Assembly: GCA_018806915.1 (NCBI GenBank) | Contig: JAGKQI010000100.1 | Location: forward strand, 2,542,001 to 2,606,000 | Origin: Phytophthora colocasiae | Lineage: Eukaryota > Oomycota > Peronosporomycetes > Peronosporales > Peronosporaceae | Direction of reading: 5' to 3' | Length of the DNA: 64,000 nucleotides | Shown here: piece by piece, positions 33,322 through 45,056 of the stretch | How positions within the stretch are numbered: the stretch's first letter is position 1 | Layout of the letters: each line of letters opens with the position of its first letter | Program-made: the position numbers and the translations under genes | The notes under the pieces: generated by a model | Seen by the model: only the letters and a program-made list of their open reading frames with translations | The model's database searches: none | What the model was told of the DNA's origin: nothing

Positions 33322-34459
33322 TTAGATGGCAGAGGAAAATGAAGGGGTAGGCGTATTTTATATTTAAAGCGATCAATCCCTCCAGAATCTGTTGAAACTA
33401 ACCAATAAATGACTGATTCGGGGGATGCTCAGGTTGAAGTTAGCAGCGACACGAGATCTCTCAAAAGCCAGTCCTTGAAGTGTGTTCGCTCGTAGTACGA
33501 CTATGTACTGAATTCATTCAATGCACCCCTGGTGGTCAATCTATAACAGGATTGCCTTCCTGACGAAAGCTGCTGGGTCCGTCACGACAAGCTGGAGCAC
33601 CTTTTCGACATGGTCGACAGCGTTCAAGTCTCGACTTCAGAACGTGGCTCTAAATAAACATGATCACGACGCTGTTATGTCATGTGAAGGAGCTGAACAA
33701 AAAGATGAGAGACATGAGATGGCGGTCTGGGTCACTTTATGCAGTGCAGTTACCGCAGTATCGCGAGATTAATCCGAACCAATTCAATACCATTATGCTG
33801 TCAGTGCTGTCACTCAGGTGACAAGACGAAAGTTCACGTACATACATACATGTCAGTGCTGTCGTTGGTTACATTGTTATTGTTAAATCTTAGTGAACTC
33901 AAGATATTTGATCCAGTGCAAAAATACTATTTTTGTTTGATTTTGTTCGATTTAAAGATAGTGTCCGGCGGGTTGCTGGAGACGCCCCATGCTTCGTTGA
34001 CACCTCGACCAAGGAGTTAATGACGTGTGCGCTCTATACTGACGTACTTGCAGCAGCTGAGGAAGCTGCTATGCTCGCGTAGACCGAGTCTTGAACGACT
34101 ACAACATGCAGAGTATACCAGTAACGACATACAACTCGATTCGGCGGCGCCAATACGAGGGAGAAGTAGCTTTTTTCCTCCATCCGAACAAGGTAGCGCT
34201 ATCCTACAGCTTTGACCTATCATGCGAGGCCTTGTGGGTTGTCAATCACAAGCAGGAAGAGCCTGCATTCAAAGGCTACAGATAGCACCAGACGAAGACG
34301 TTTTCATCAAATCGCAAGTTCTTTGGTCGCTGAATGTCGGACAATTAGTGCAGAGAATTTTCTTTCGCTTCTACAAGGAGAAGGATCGGCTGATTCTCGT
34401 CTGGAAAATATGAGGGTGAAGGAGCTTTCAGTGGTCTGCATGCGGAGGAAACGGCATGG
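33322..34459. other. Left part of the inserted interval, no clear gene
   Basis: Begins the block separating the two channel halves. Short ORFs only. The near-palindrome ggtagcaaaatgctacc at 33227-33243 may mark the boundary. Confidence 0.4.
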
Positions 34460-35906
34460 GTGATTTTGCGACCAACACCAACAGGTCATGAAGAATCTAA
34501 GCGTCAACACAATTCGACTGTACTCGATCGATCCCAGTGTATCTCGTGATAAATTCATGTGCTTGCTCGAATGCCGGTATCTACGTTCTTGTTGGTATTC
34601 CAGCTCCGTAAGTGTTCCACTTTAGGATAATATTGTGCTTGAAAAGTGTTTAACTGTGATGATCGTTTGCTTTTTCAGATGCGAGAATTGTTCCATCCTG
34701 GACTATAAACCGCCCAAGTGCTACCCGGATGATCTTTTTCACTCGAGGGCAAATGGTTTACAACGCTTTTGCAGTGTACGATAACACTTTGGGTTTCAGT
34801 TTTGGCAATGAAAACAATTTGCAGGTGAAAAACGGAGCTGACGGCACCACAACTGCTCCGTGTGTCAAGGCTTTTCTGCGAGATATGAGAAGTTAGCGCT
34901 GCGAGTTGTTCGGGATCAGTCCGCCAAGTTCCGATTGGACTGGATATCGCAGATATTCCACCTCGAGAGCAGTGGATCTCGTACTATGACTGTGCAGTGG
35001 ACGATGATGAGAACTCTAGAGCCGAGTGGATGGGATTTAACCCTTACGTTGAGTGCGATCCTGCTACTCACCTGGAATACTCGCAGTCTGCAGGCTTGAA
35101 GAAACTCATGTCGGAGTACAAGGAAGTTGGTTACGCTCGTCCTTTGATGTTCGGAGAGTTTGGATGCAACAAGGGCAAGAATACTATTGAGGGTTACGAA
35201 AGCCAGCGTTCGTTCTACGACGTAAGTTAGAGTTTCTACTGTATTCTATCGGATAATTGACACGCTCTCTGTGTTCAGGCGAAGTGGATGAACGAAGAGA
35301 AGGACATGACGGACGAAATTGTGGGTGGAAATGTTTTTGAGTTTTCCACTGAGGTGGCGAATTTGCTGGATAGTGCAGGTATTCTGTTGCAAGTATTGTA
35401 GTGAACAATGATTTCCTGTGCTAACAATATTCTCAATAGCTCTAACGAAGACGGCGGATGCTGGCAAATATGGTGTTGGCTACTTCCTGCCGGACGACTG
35501 TGACAATATCAAGATTGAGTGCGTGTTCACGCCATATCCAGAGTTCGACAACCTCAAGAAAGCGTACTCGACTACCAAGAACTCAACTCTAGAGCACTCC
35601 AGCTACAGTCCATCGCGAGATGCGATCCTGAGCTGTCCTAAGAACATGTCGATCGAGCTGCCGACAACCCCGAAGGTAAACTTACAAAACCATTATGAAA
35701 TTGCTGGTATGAAATGCATCTAACCAATTGTCACAATACTATCGTGTGTAGTGCCTGTTTTGGAGTGCTCGGTGGCGCAACCAGTGTGCAAGGGCAAGAA
35801 AGCCAACGCGTACGATCATGTTGCTTCAAAGACGAAGGTTGGAGACAAAATTCGTCCAACTAACCAGCGAAAGCAGCGCTGCTTCAGCCCTCAACTCTTC
35901 GGATAG
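34460..35906 (+). pseudogene. GH72-like glucanosyltransferase remnant
   Basis: Resembles a GPI-type beta-1,3-glucanosyltransferase that remodels wall glucan. Recognisable blocks in order: V-N-T-I-R-L-Y-S-I-D-P-S, A-G-I-Y-V-L-V-G-I-P-A-P, T-L-G-F-S-F-G-N-E-N (candidate acid/base E), [18 protein letters not shown] (candidate nucleophile E), V-G-G-N-V-F-E-F-S-T-E, G-V-G-Y-F. Four intron-like interruptions with GT...AG ends are retained (near 34608-34680, 35230-35279, 35380-35440 and 35675-35750). A frameshift lies near 34895 and phases fail at two introns. The N-terminus is not recognisable. Retained introns argue for a DNA-level fragment, not a retrocopy. Confidence 0.65.
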
Positions 35907-36328
35907 CAGCACTTCAACTGCATAGACAGGCTCGACAGCGCTCCTTCCAGCTGAGGTTTGTGTACAACAAGTGCCTATGCAGTTCAACATTTCTTTCAAC
36001 ACGGATCCAACAGTCGCTAAATTTCACAACTTGCTGCAAGAATCTCTTGAACAAGACAAGAAGAACATGGTGACGTACTTTGATAAGTTGCTCCTTGACG
36101 ACGTTTTGACTGGGATTGAATGCTAACAAATAACACTTTATCGACAAAGATAAGAAGATCATGGTGACATTCGTTGGAAGTTGCTATCATAAAACCGAAG
36201 GAGTGCGAAAGATGTTTTCATTATCAGCTACATGAACTACACATGTGAGACCTACGCCATGTCTGGGTGGTATTTTGAAATCCCTGAGGTACTGTAACTT
36301 CATAGTAACGGAGTTGTTCTACTTCCAG

Positions 36329-36580
36329 TTATTGTCGAGGAAACAGTCCAATGAACGCCATACTCAGGAACTGAAAAGCCCACGCAATGAGATACGTATA
36401 AGCTACTTGCAGCCATACGGGGTCGGAATCTTGATGTAAGTTTTCGTCTGAAACCGAGAAGTACGAGTTAATCGCCTTGTTCGCTTCTGTCGTTCCCAGT
36501 GGAATTGCCATGTTTCGAAAAGTGATCACCAATCCGTACGTAGTGCCCTCAATTCCACGTGGAGCGATCTCTACAATCGG
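36329..36580 (-). pseudogene. C-terminal fragment of a BT1/folate-biopterin-type transporter
   Basis: The minus-strand frame contains E-I-A-P-R-G-I-E-G-T-T-Y-G-L, then R-N-M-A-I-P-L-G-T, and ends in a hydrophobic segment and L-F-P-R-Q stop. This matches the pattern of the last two helices of the large oomycete BT1-like transporter family as I know it. It stands opposite the next fragment, suggesting an internal inversion. Confidence 0.45.
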
Positions 36581-36582
36581 AA

Positions 36583-37560
36583 ACAGCTAAACCAGGAAAC
36601 GTAACGCAGTTGCTGCTGCTCTGTTTCGCGCCTTTATTGTATCTGGGAGCATCCGACATGCCGATTGCAGGACCGAATCAGCAGGAGTTATTTGTTGTTA
36701 TGACGGTCGGAACGATCGGATACTTCTTGTCGACTGTCGCAGCGGATGCTTGAAATTGCTCAGAGGGATCCACTGACGACGAGAGGAGATACTCAAGTGT
36801 CCATTAACGCTGCGAGAATGACTGGGGCGATCATTATGGACTTATTCGTAGGTGGAACGTTGAACGGACCATCGTATGGAGGCAGCTTCTCTTGGTCGTT
36901 GGACTTGAACCAGGTACTATTGGTGCTAGCTGGTTGCTCCGTGATACCGCTACTGGGCTTCATTTTGCTGTTACACGTAGATCCAACGGCCCAGACTGTC
37001 CCAGTGTTCGCCTTCTCCAACGTGGCCAGTAATCGACAACACCAGCCATATACAGCGCCTTTCGACCCACCACTGGACTTTGGAGAGCGCTTTCAGCTCA
37101 TTTGAAGATTGATGCAGAGTCGAGCGATGTGGCAACTTCTCATGTTTGAGACTGATGGCGAGTTCCTGCTTGACAATGGACTCGAATGCTGTTCCAGCTA
37201 TTGAGGCGAACTGGGTAGGCGTAGATTCGTGGCCGAAGACAATCGCTCTTGCTATATGGCGTCTGGCGTTCATCGGAGGTTTGTTGATGACTCAGAAACC
37301 TTTTCTTGTGTGGGAATCCTGGGTGCATCTGGGTGCATCTGGATTGCATCTTTCTGGGGAACTGAGTCAATGTGATGACTGTAGCGTTCAACGTGTTGAG
37401 AACCCGGAGCTTCTGGTTATACATGCAAGTGTTTGCAGCTCATTATGTCATCACCATGTCATCGGAGTACTCACTACAGAACACTATCTTTACGAGCTCC
37501 ACTTGTATCACCAAAGACTGCATCCGACTCGACGAAGTGCGAAAGACGTATCTACTTACC
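36583..37560 (+). pseudogene. Central fragment of a BT1/folate-biopterin-type transporter
   Basis: The + strand frames 36559-36753 and 36746-37105, offset by one base, encode two hydrophobic stretches with V-A-A-D-A and A-Q-R-D-P-L-T-T-R-G-D-T-Q, the family's cytosolic A-x-R-x-P-x-x-x-R-G signature. N-G-P-S-Y-G-G-S-F and more helices follow. Beyond 37105 the similarity continues weakly through shifted frames. Head-to-head placement with 36329-36580 suggests that one gene was rearranged. Confidence 0.45.
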
Positions 37561-37744
37561 AGCAGGTATTTCTTCTCTTTCTCCACTCACCCACCATTTA
37601 ACCATTGTCCAACGCACTGCACTTCTTCTTTCAACTTCCTCACCTACTTGCCAGCAGATATTTCTTCTCTTTCTCCACTCACCCACCATGTAATCATTGT
37701 CCAATGCTGTTAACGGTTCGGTTCTTCTTTCAACTTCCTCACTT
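37554..37744. repeat. Two-copy tandem repeat, 92-bp period
   Basis: The unit starting actt(a/g)ccagcag repeats at 37554 and 37646, pyrimidine-rich (ttcttctctttctccactcaccc). The second copy has a small insertion near its end. Confidence 0.7.
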
Positions 37745-37759
37745 CAAAACCTGCGTGGT

Positions 37760-37875
37760 CGGACGCAGCCCAATGTTGCTGACCCCAAGGCCTTCAGCTT
37801 CGGGGCTCACATGCGCCCTCCCGCAACGTTTCGGGGTCAGTGAAGCGGCTGCGGGATGGCAATGTAAAAGCATGG
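37760..37875. repeat. Diverged copy of the end of repeat block X
   Basis: The run ccaatg...tgacccc...ggggctc.catgcgccc...cgggatggcaa parallels the sequence at 39835-39930 and 52760-52850 with many differences. An older member of the same dispersed repeat. Confidence 0.4.
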
Positions 37876-37903
37876 TAATGTCAATGTGGGTATAGTTTAC
37901 AGG

Positions 37904-39085
37904 ATGAAAAAACCACAACGGCAAAAATCAAGCACTATCCAGTCTCGACATTCGTTCTTGAATATCCGAAGCAATACAAATCCGGCCATAGACCTCGTGA
38001 ACACGGCGGGACTGGAGTCAGAAGAAACCACCGAAGAGCAGGAGATTGCAAGCTGTGGTCTTTCAATCGACGTAGTTCGTAGTACTGGACGGATTGATGC
38101 AGTTGAAGACGATGATGCACCTTTTCACCCCCGCCGGCGTTTTACAGGTGGACGAGGCCGACAGTGAGTCAGAGATAGTGAGCCCGATACATGCCGTAGA
38201 ACTCCACAAGCAAAGCCAAACCCACTTCCAAAGCCACCGCGCTTCCACCCAGTTACGAAGGCTCAAAACATTGCAGAAGGCTGGTGTCGTTTGGGACCTC
38301 AATAAGGCTTGGGAGGTTTATGCTATACTCGACCGGACCCTAACTGCGGTAGGCCTAACAGAAGCTTATCTAGTTCAGTGGTGTGATGATAGACATCGAT
38401 ATTGTGCAACATGGGTTTGGGCCAGATCGTTGTTGGAAGACGGCTTTTGGAAAGGAAATGCTAAGGATCGACAAGTGGAAAGACCACTTCGCGGAGTTGA
38501 CTTATACTCAGTTTAACCAGCGTTTCCCTTCAACGTACACAGCTTCGGAAGACAATCAGTGTTTCTTCCGTGCAATTCGAATTGCATGTCACGTGAAAGG
38601 TGAGCTGGATCTTGTCACTTTGGAGCAAATAAAAACGTTTCAAGACCATAATGATGATGGGGACAATGGTAAAGAAGGCATTTCAAGTGAGGGTATAAAG
38701 AAGTTTTTGGAGTTCTTACCGGGAAAATCGGGCCTCGTTAGCGTGCAATGTTTTCAGACAAAACAAAGTCAAGCACTCACTCAATAGCATCGAAGATGTC
38801 GCCAAGTATCCGCTTCTCCCTGGTGTCTACGTGGTAGGTGCTACATGCAGGAAAGGACTGAAACATTTGCTTTGTGTTGCAAGTGGGCAAAGCCACTGAG
38901 GAGCGGCGCATCTTTGATCGATGGTACGAAGGCGGAGAAGATGATGAGTTTTACGAAGAACCACTATCCAACTTGGTGTGGCTACGGCGTTTTGCAACTT
39001 CATCCGTCGTGTGGAACGCGTAACCAAGGTCCCGCGCAAAGGTCCAAGAAAAGGAACTTGACACGAGCAATGGCGGTAGCGTATT
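37904..39085 (+). pseudogene. Chromo/OTU-like protein, frameshifted
   Basis: Pieces in three + frames (37904-38150, 38150-38470, 38430-38760, 38760-39050) give one protein. An acidic N-terminus is followed by a chromodomain-like block (W-E-V-Y-A-I-L-D-R, Y-L-V-Q-W-C-D-D, W-V-W-A-R). An OTU-like cysteine protease core comes next, with D-N-Q-C-F-F-R-A (candidate catalytic D and C) and later G-V-Y-V-V-G-A and K-H-L-L-C-V. A short acidic tail ends it. The final catalytic His would be in K-H-L-L-C-V. Chromo and OTU-like domains occur in mobile-element proteins of this group. At least three frameshifts. Confidence 0.5.
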
Positions 39086-39169
39086 GAAGCGCGCAGAGTG
39101 ATCGTAGGTAGCAAACGATTTAGTAGTGCATTCCGTCATATCCTCTGACAAAAAGACCACCACCATGTC

Positions 39170-39755
39170 ATCGTTGAACTACGAGATAAATCGTCTAGAT
39201 CAAATTCGTGCCCGGTTTTCTCTCGCTGTTTTTCTGGCAAAGGAAACCTACGATTAGTTTCAACCTTGTACAAGCTCAAAGAACCTCTGATAGTTGCGAG
39301 AGAAAGCTGCGGGAAAGAAAAGTCTTGTGCGGCCAGGTCCTGGATCGTTGTTTCGGAAGTATTGGCGAACAGAGCTGAAGTGCACCCATTATTAGTGCTG
39401 TGTTTTACATTGTATACTTAATTCAAGACTATTGGTCCAGAAGCAATCATTTGTTTTTATTTTGTCGTGGCATTGAATTATTATCCCACTAAAATGTATA
39501 CTGACAAAATTTATGAGTGGGTTGACTGGGAAATAGTTGGCCATCATTGATGTGTTTGTTTAGATGTCAAGTGGGTCAAGTTTGCTCCAGTATCAAGATT
39601 TTCGTCATCTCACCTACGAGTTACGCCATCTAGCGGCCACCATTACGGATGCTTTTCATCATCAATGTAGTCGTGCACAGTACTTCTGGTTATATCCAGT
39701 ATAAATGGTAAGAAGAATCAGAAGTATCACAATGTTTTAGCCACCTTAGTGACAT
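39170..39755 (+). mobile_element. Internally deleted piggyBac-like element, 3' end
   Basis: The in-frame peptide ...N-R-L-D-Q-I-R-A-R-F-S-L-A is joined directly to F-L-A-K-E-T-Y-D stop. That fuses the third catalytic block of the transposase at 53.4-56.4 kb to its last residues and deletes about 190 codons. Sequence from 39230 on is an inverted copy of 52912-53432. Everything upstream of the catalytic block is absent. Confidence 0.75.
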
Positions 39756-41340
39756 TACGGTGGCTAAGAACAACAAAAAATTTACCGCTCGGTGCATTGA
39801 TTACACCCATCACCACGCAACCCTTTGCCGTCCCGTAGCCACTTCACCAACCCCAACACGGTGCATGGGGCGCATTCGAGCCCCTAAGCTGAGTGCGTTG
39901 TGGTCCGTGACATTGGGCTATGTCTGGCAGCGCGGGTAAGCAAATGAGCCTACAGGTGAGCGGGACATCTAAACCTAAGCACTGTTCGACAATTCAGTCT
40001 TACTCTTCTGATGGATTTTGTAAATACGATAAAAACTGCGTTGATGACCCGTGAAAAAATAATCATGTTGAATGCACATGAATTGATAATTAACGCTACT
40101 GCATCTCGACCACCCTAACTAACAGCAATACCGTACTCTCAGTGCGGCACAAGCAGGCTCACACCACGATCGATCTCGGCTGCAACGTTTAACACACAAT
40201 TTAAAGACGACCAACCCGGTACGGTCTTGGCCACAACATCCTGGCAAGTAGAGGCTCACATCGTCGTGGTGGTGGTGTTTGAGGTGTGGGTGGAGGAGAG
40301 GACGGGGGGCGAGGGGTCACCAGCTCACCGGTCAACACATTTGGTACGAATCCTTCAGCGAAATCAACAACACGAATAGCCATTGTTGCAGCACGTGGTT
40401 GATATGGCACAACATGGCAAACAGTGCTTACCAGAGCAACTGGAGGAAAGCGTGCTGATAGCACGAAAACAGTATAAGCCTTGTAGTCATCATCGAGATC
40501 TCGCCCTTGTTGCGTTTGAGGTTGCCCACAGACTCATTCTAGATCAAGCAGCTCGTTTTCCGTGAGGAAGTACCCGCAGCATCGCCGAAGAAATGCTCGA
40601 TGGTTTGTTGCAAGCAGCGAGCATCATTCCACGAAGGTGGTACCGGCAGGTGGCTGCAGCCAATCGGCAGAACCATTGCGCATGGCGATCGATGGCGAGT
40701 CGTGATCGTTGCCGCGGACAGCATGGCAGATAGCATGGTTCACTTTGGTGTATAGCGTCTCGTCCGTTGTGGATGCCAATAGGTGGATAATTCTTCAGCA
40801 GTGTTGCGAGCATCATGTCGAAGAGCGTGGATCGACGTGGTGTACGGAGAGCAGGATCATAGCTCGACTGTGATCAGTTAGCTGGAGGAGGCGGGTGTTT
40901 TACGGCGGCTGGCAGTACTGCGACTCGTGTCGTGGGGAGGGTCCGTGCAGATCCAGGAAAATTTGGAAATGAACTGGGTTTGCATTTTGGCGCGTTTGAG
41001 ATCGCTATCGCTGCATCTCACTTGACTGGGCCAAGATGAATGTGGGGTTGAAGCTACGAGCCAATCAGCGTGTCAGGATTTCGGAATGCATTCTGATTGG
41101 CTGACTCATTCAAAAGCGAAGACACTGGGCGAAAGCTTGGACGTTGAAGTCCACATTTCGCGCGCGAAGATCGTTTGGATTCTATGTTGAAGTCAAGATC
41201 TCCCAGCCAATCCGAGTGCATTCCGAGATCCTGACACGCTGATTGGTGTAGTCGAAGCGACGGTTCAGGATTTGTCTTGAGAACCTTTTCTGGTGACCTT
41301 TTCTTTATTTTACTCAAAAGTGACTATTTATTGTGATTTG
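39230..41340 (+). repeat. Outer inverted repeat, left arm
   Basis: 2.1 kb matching 51319-53432 in reverse complement: the end of the piggyBac-like element plus block X. Its axis of symmetry (about 46.33 kb) differs from that of the inner repeat (about 45.64 kb), so the two inverted repeats arose or were displaced separately. Confidence 0.85.
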
Positions 41341-41381
41341 ATAATCGCTATATCAGTCAGCAGAGACAAAGCTTGTGTCTA
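39756..41381 (-). repeat. Repeat block X, copy 1 (minus orientation)
   Basis: Full-length copy of a 1.6-kb unit. In its own direction: AT-rich start with the palindrome agacaaagcttgtgtct, a 190-bp module with paired CCAAT boxes, a frameshifted reading frame, a second frame containing A-R-F-P-P-V-A-L-V-S-T-V-C-H-V-V-P, then an untranslated tail. The end next to 39756 carries the small inverted repeat ttagccacc...ggtggctaa at the junction with the piggyBac end. Present four times in the window. Confidence 0.85.
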
Positions 41382-41918
41382 TCGCCATTACGTTGTATGA
41401 GGCACGTCTTGTATGCCGCTGTTAATCTTGACAAGCACGGAAGGCAATTGAGTTAGGGATGAGTCACTACTAGCGAAAACCTTTTTCAGCTTGTGTGAGT
41501 TTACTTTGTTTATAGTGTAGCCAAATTGGCTGATGATTGGTAAATATATTTAACCCTTGAGCTAACGTTAATGTTTCCTTAGAATATGACACTTACCGCA
41601 GTACCGTATGTACCACAAGCGCACGGTACTTCTGCTAACGCTAAAAAGTAAAAAAATAAATAAATAAACCAGAAGAATGCGTGACATATCCCTAGCCGCC
41701 TGCATAGTGCATGTCGTGTGGAGGTGTTAGGAAAAGTAAAAAGCGAATTTGATGATTTATGGAGCGTCCAAAATACACGTTAAGTGTATCGAGACATGAT
41801 CTGCTCAATGATGATGTGGCTGGATCGTGAAGAACTTCTCCGAGATGTCTGCACCGCTTGGACTTGGCGTATAGAGATATAGCTAATCGCGCATGACCTT
41901 GGGTTAGTTACTTCGACG
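41382..41918. other. Spacer without recognisable gene
   Basis: AT-rich. A short A-rich run lies near 41640-41665. Nothing else identified. Confidence 0.35.
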
Positions 41919-42759
41919 CTACCACCTCCATGCTTTGATCGGTTGGTATATAGCCCGAGGAGGTAGGACATCATATGTCAGGTCAACGGGTTGGTCTTCA
42001 AACCATTCTGATGACCGATAGTAAACACATTTATCGCACAGGCATGGTTGCCAGACATCATCAAACCGTCGCTTGTCTGCAATGATATCCACCTCGTTCA
42101 TCGCGATGAACAACTCCTCAACACCGTTGAGATCACGCTCAAAACTTTCGCAGTGCGCCTCAATCAAAAGCAGCCTTTCGGGATCAATAGACGGATCCCG
42201 ACGCAGCCAAACAGTGGTTCCACCTGGCATCAAGTTCTTTTCCTTTCTCATCAATGAAATCTTTCAAAAACACCAGCCGTCTGCGCAACATGTCCCGATC
42301 AATCTGAACCAAAAGTAATAATGTATGTTAGGAAATAGGCTCAGTGATTTACGGTTGTTATGATGAGTACCTTTGAAAGTTCCATACACAGATCGAGCCA
42401 GCGAATCATCCAGATGAAGTTATGCTTGCAGGCGTCGTCTCCATCCCAAAATTCGCAATTTAGAAGAAACATCTCCCTTACAGGCAAACTCTCGACGAAG
42501 TCATCGACATCATGCGTAGAACAACATTGTAACTCGTATTTCTAAATTGAGGAAGTTAGAGTACTTGAATTCGTTCATTTGGGCTAATACGTACGCTGCC
42601 TTCCGCTGAAACGCACACAGGAAGTAGACTGTCGAACTTGAGCCTCTTGTGGCAGCTGTAATACGGTACGAGACAGAGAGAAATGGAGTACCTTCGGTTC
42701 CGTCGCTTCCCACCCCTGGTAACTATTTCGTTAATAGTTGGTAGCTGATCATGGTTCAT
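41919..42759 (-). CDS. Unknown three-exon gene (one apparent frameshift)
   Basis: Exons 42759-42595, 42541-42371 and 42303-41919 are joined by two clean introns (53 and 67 bp, GTACGT...TTTAG and GTACTC...TTCAG) that keep the frame. The product is about 235 residues and soluble, with C-E-F-W-D-G-D-D-A-C-K-H-N and L-C-D-K-C-V-Y-Y. An apparent one-base shift near 42245 separates the first part of exon 3 from the rest. I recognise no family. It sits between copies 1 and 2 of block X and may be host or element derived. Confidence 0.5.
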
Positions 42760-43399
42760 GAGTATGTTAGCATAGTTGCGTACTACATAACGCCTAGTTT
42801 TCTTCTTACCTGATTGGATCTAGGCGGGTATCCTGGCCCGAAGGTCCATTGTCCTATCCATTTTGCAGAGTGAAGTGATGGAGGGAAGGGAAGGGGGCGA
42901 TCGCGTCGGAACCCATCGATGTGGATGCTTTCCGGCCCCAGGGGTCACACGTTTGGATTCCCGTCATGCCGATTGGGGCCTACATTCACCCATCACCCAA
43001 TCCCTTCGCTGGAACGTGATAGTTGCCCAATAGCCTCGCCAATGAGATTAGTGTGGAGGTTTTTAGTTGGGTATACATACACGAAAAGAATAAAACATTG
43101 CGCCTACCGTGATAAATCTCAACTAATTGTTTGTCATGCGGGCGGTTCAAGCTCGCACTAAACTAATGGGGATGTACTTAACGTTGGTCTTAAGTTTATT
43201 TACATGCGACGTACAGGAGGATTCGGCGTGCCCGTACGTAGTTCTACTATAGATGTTCCGATGGTGGATCAGACTAGGCAACACGACAAGCAGGCACGCA
43301 CCAAAGTCGATCTCGGCTTCACCGTTTAATTCTTCAATTTGAACGGGATTCCGACAAACCCGGGAGGATAGTGAGCAGTACCCTGACCGACGGAGGCTC

Positions 43400-44499
43400 A
43401 ATCCGCCGTGGTGGTGGTTGTAGCTGAAGGGGTCAATGTCTCCAGTCCAGTCAAATTCGGTAGAAGCCCTTTAGTAAAATCAACTACCCGAATAGTCATT
43501 GTTGAAGCCCGCGGTTGATATGGCACAACATGGCAAACAGTGCTTACCAGAGCAACTGGAGGAAAGCGTGCTGATAGCACGAAAACAGTATAAGCCTTGT
43601 AGTCATCATCGAGATCTCGCCCTTGTTGCGTTTGAGGTTGCCCACAGACTCATTCTAGATCAAGCAGCTCGTTTTCCGTGAGGAAAGTACCCGCAGCATC
43701 GCCGAAGAAATGCTCGATGGTTTGTTGCAAGCAGCGAGCATCATTCCACGAAGGTGGTACCGGCAGGTGGCTGCAGCCAATCCGGCAGAACCATTGCGCA
43801 TGGCGATCGATGGCGAGTCGTGATCGTTGCCGCGGACAGCATGGCAGATAGCATGGTTCACTTTGGTGTATAGCGTCTCGTCCGTTGTGGATGCCAATAG
43901 GTGGATAATTCTTCAGCAGTGTTGCGAGCATCATGTCGAAGAGCGTGGATCGACGTGGTGTACGGAGAGCAGGATCATAGCTCGACTGTGATCAGTTAGC
44001 TGGAGGAGGCGGGTGTTTTACGGCGGCTGGCAGTACTGCGACTCGTGTCGTGGGGAGGGTCCGTGCAGATCCAGGAAAATTTGGAAATGAACTGGGTTTG
44101 CATTTTGGCGCGTTGAGATCGCTATCGCTGCATCTCACTTGACTGGGCCAAGATGAATGTGGGGTTGAAGCTACGAGCCAATCAGCGTGTCAGGATTTCG
44201 GAATGCATTCTGATTGGCTGACTCATTCAAAAGCGAAGACACTGGGCGAAAGCTTGGACGTTGAAGTCCACATTTCGCGCGCGAAGATCGTTTGGATTCT
44301 ATGTTGAAGTCCAAGATCTCCCAGCCAATCCGAGTGCATTCCGAGATCCTGACACGCTGATTGGTGTAGTCAAGCGACTGTTCAGGATTTGTCTTGAGAA
44401 CCTTTTCTGGTGACCTTTTCTTTATTTTACTCAAAAGTGACTATTTATTGTGATTTGATAATCGCTATATCAGTCAGCAGAGACAAAGCTTGTGTCTAT
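43400..44499 (-). repeat. Repeat block X, copy 2 (minus, chimeric end)
   Basis: Nearly identical to copies 1, 3 and 4 from about 43515 to 44499. From 43515 down to about 43400 (and weakly to 43270) the DNA diverges, but the peptide stays similar: T-I-R-V-V-D-F-T-K-G-L-L-P-N here versus A-I-R-V-V-D-F-A-E-G-F-V-P-N in the others. The copy therefore looks like a recombinant between two subfamilies. Confidence 0.8.
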
Positions 44500-45056
44500 T
44501 ACAATGGCATGGTAATGCTGGTAAAGCTTTGGTAATCTCTGGATTGACCACCAGGGTTATCGTTGTGGATCATAGACCGTCGCCACATACATTCTACATA
44601 TGAGAAGTTTTGCAGATCCAGTTATTACAAGCGTGTGCCAGTTCAAAGGACCAAATAGCATTGATTTAGTATACCCGAAAAACCTTGTCGGAACGAGATA
44701 CTCCGCGGAGATCGGTTCGAGCTAAACACCGTTGAGGTATTCATTTGGATACATTCGACGATCTCCTTGATATCGATTAGTTCACCAGAATAGGTTTCTA
44801 CTTTCGACATCGCTCTAGTTTTTTTTTCTGCATGGCCCAATAAATCTTGTCAAACCCCGGACAGGAAAGTTGCTTCAGGCTCCCCTTTCACCAAAGGAAT
44901 CACTCATTACTCGTAGATAGCTTATTGTTGATCTGTTGGGTAACAATGTCGGCTTGTAACAAAAGGCTGACCAAGTTTCAGTTGCTACTGGTTTCGTGTA
45001 CGGAGAAGGTTTTTAATTGCATCTAAGGATGCAATATTCTAAATCACTGGTCGTGG
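43515..45056 (+). repeat. Inner inverted repeat, left arm
   Basis: Matches 46227-47760 in reverse complement with high identity and small indels. It comprises most of block X copy 2 plus about 550 bp beyond it, including a small frame (44643-44840, minus) with M-S-K-V-E-T-Y-S-G-E-L-I-D-I that is also present in the right arm. Loop 1170 bp. Confidence 0.85.
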
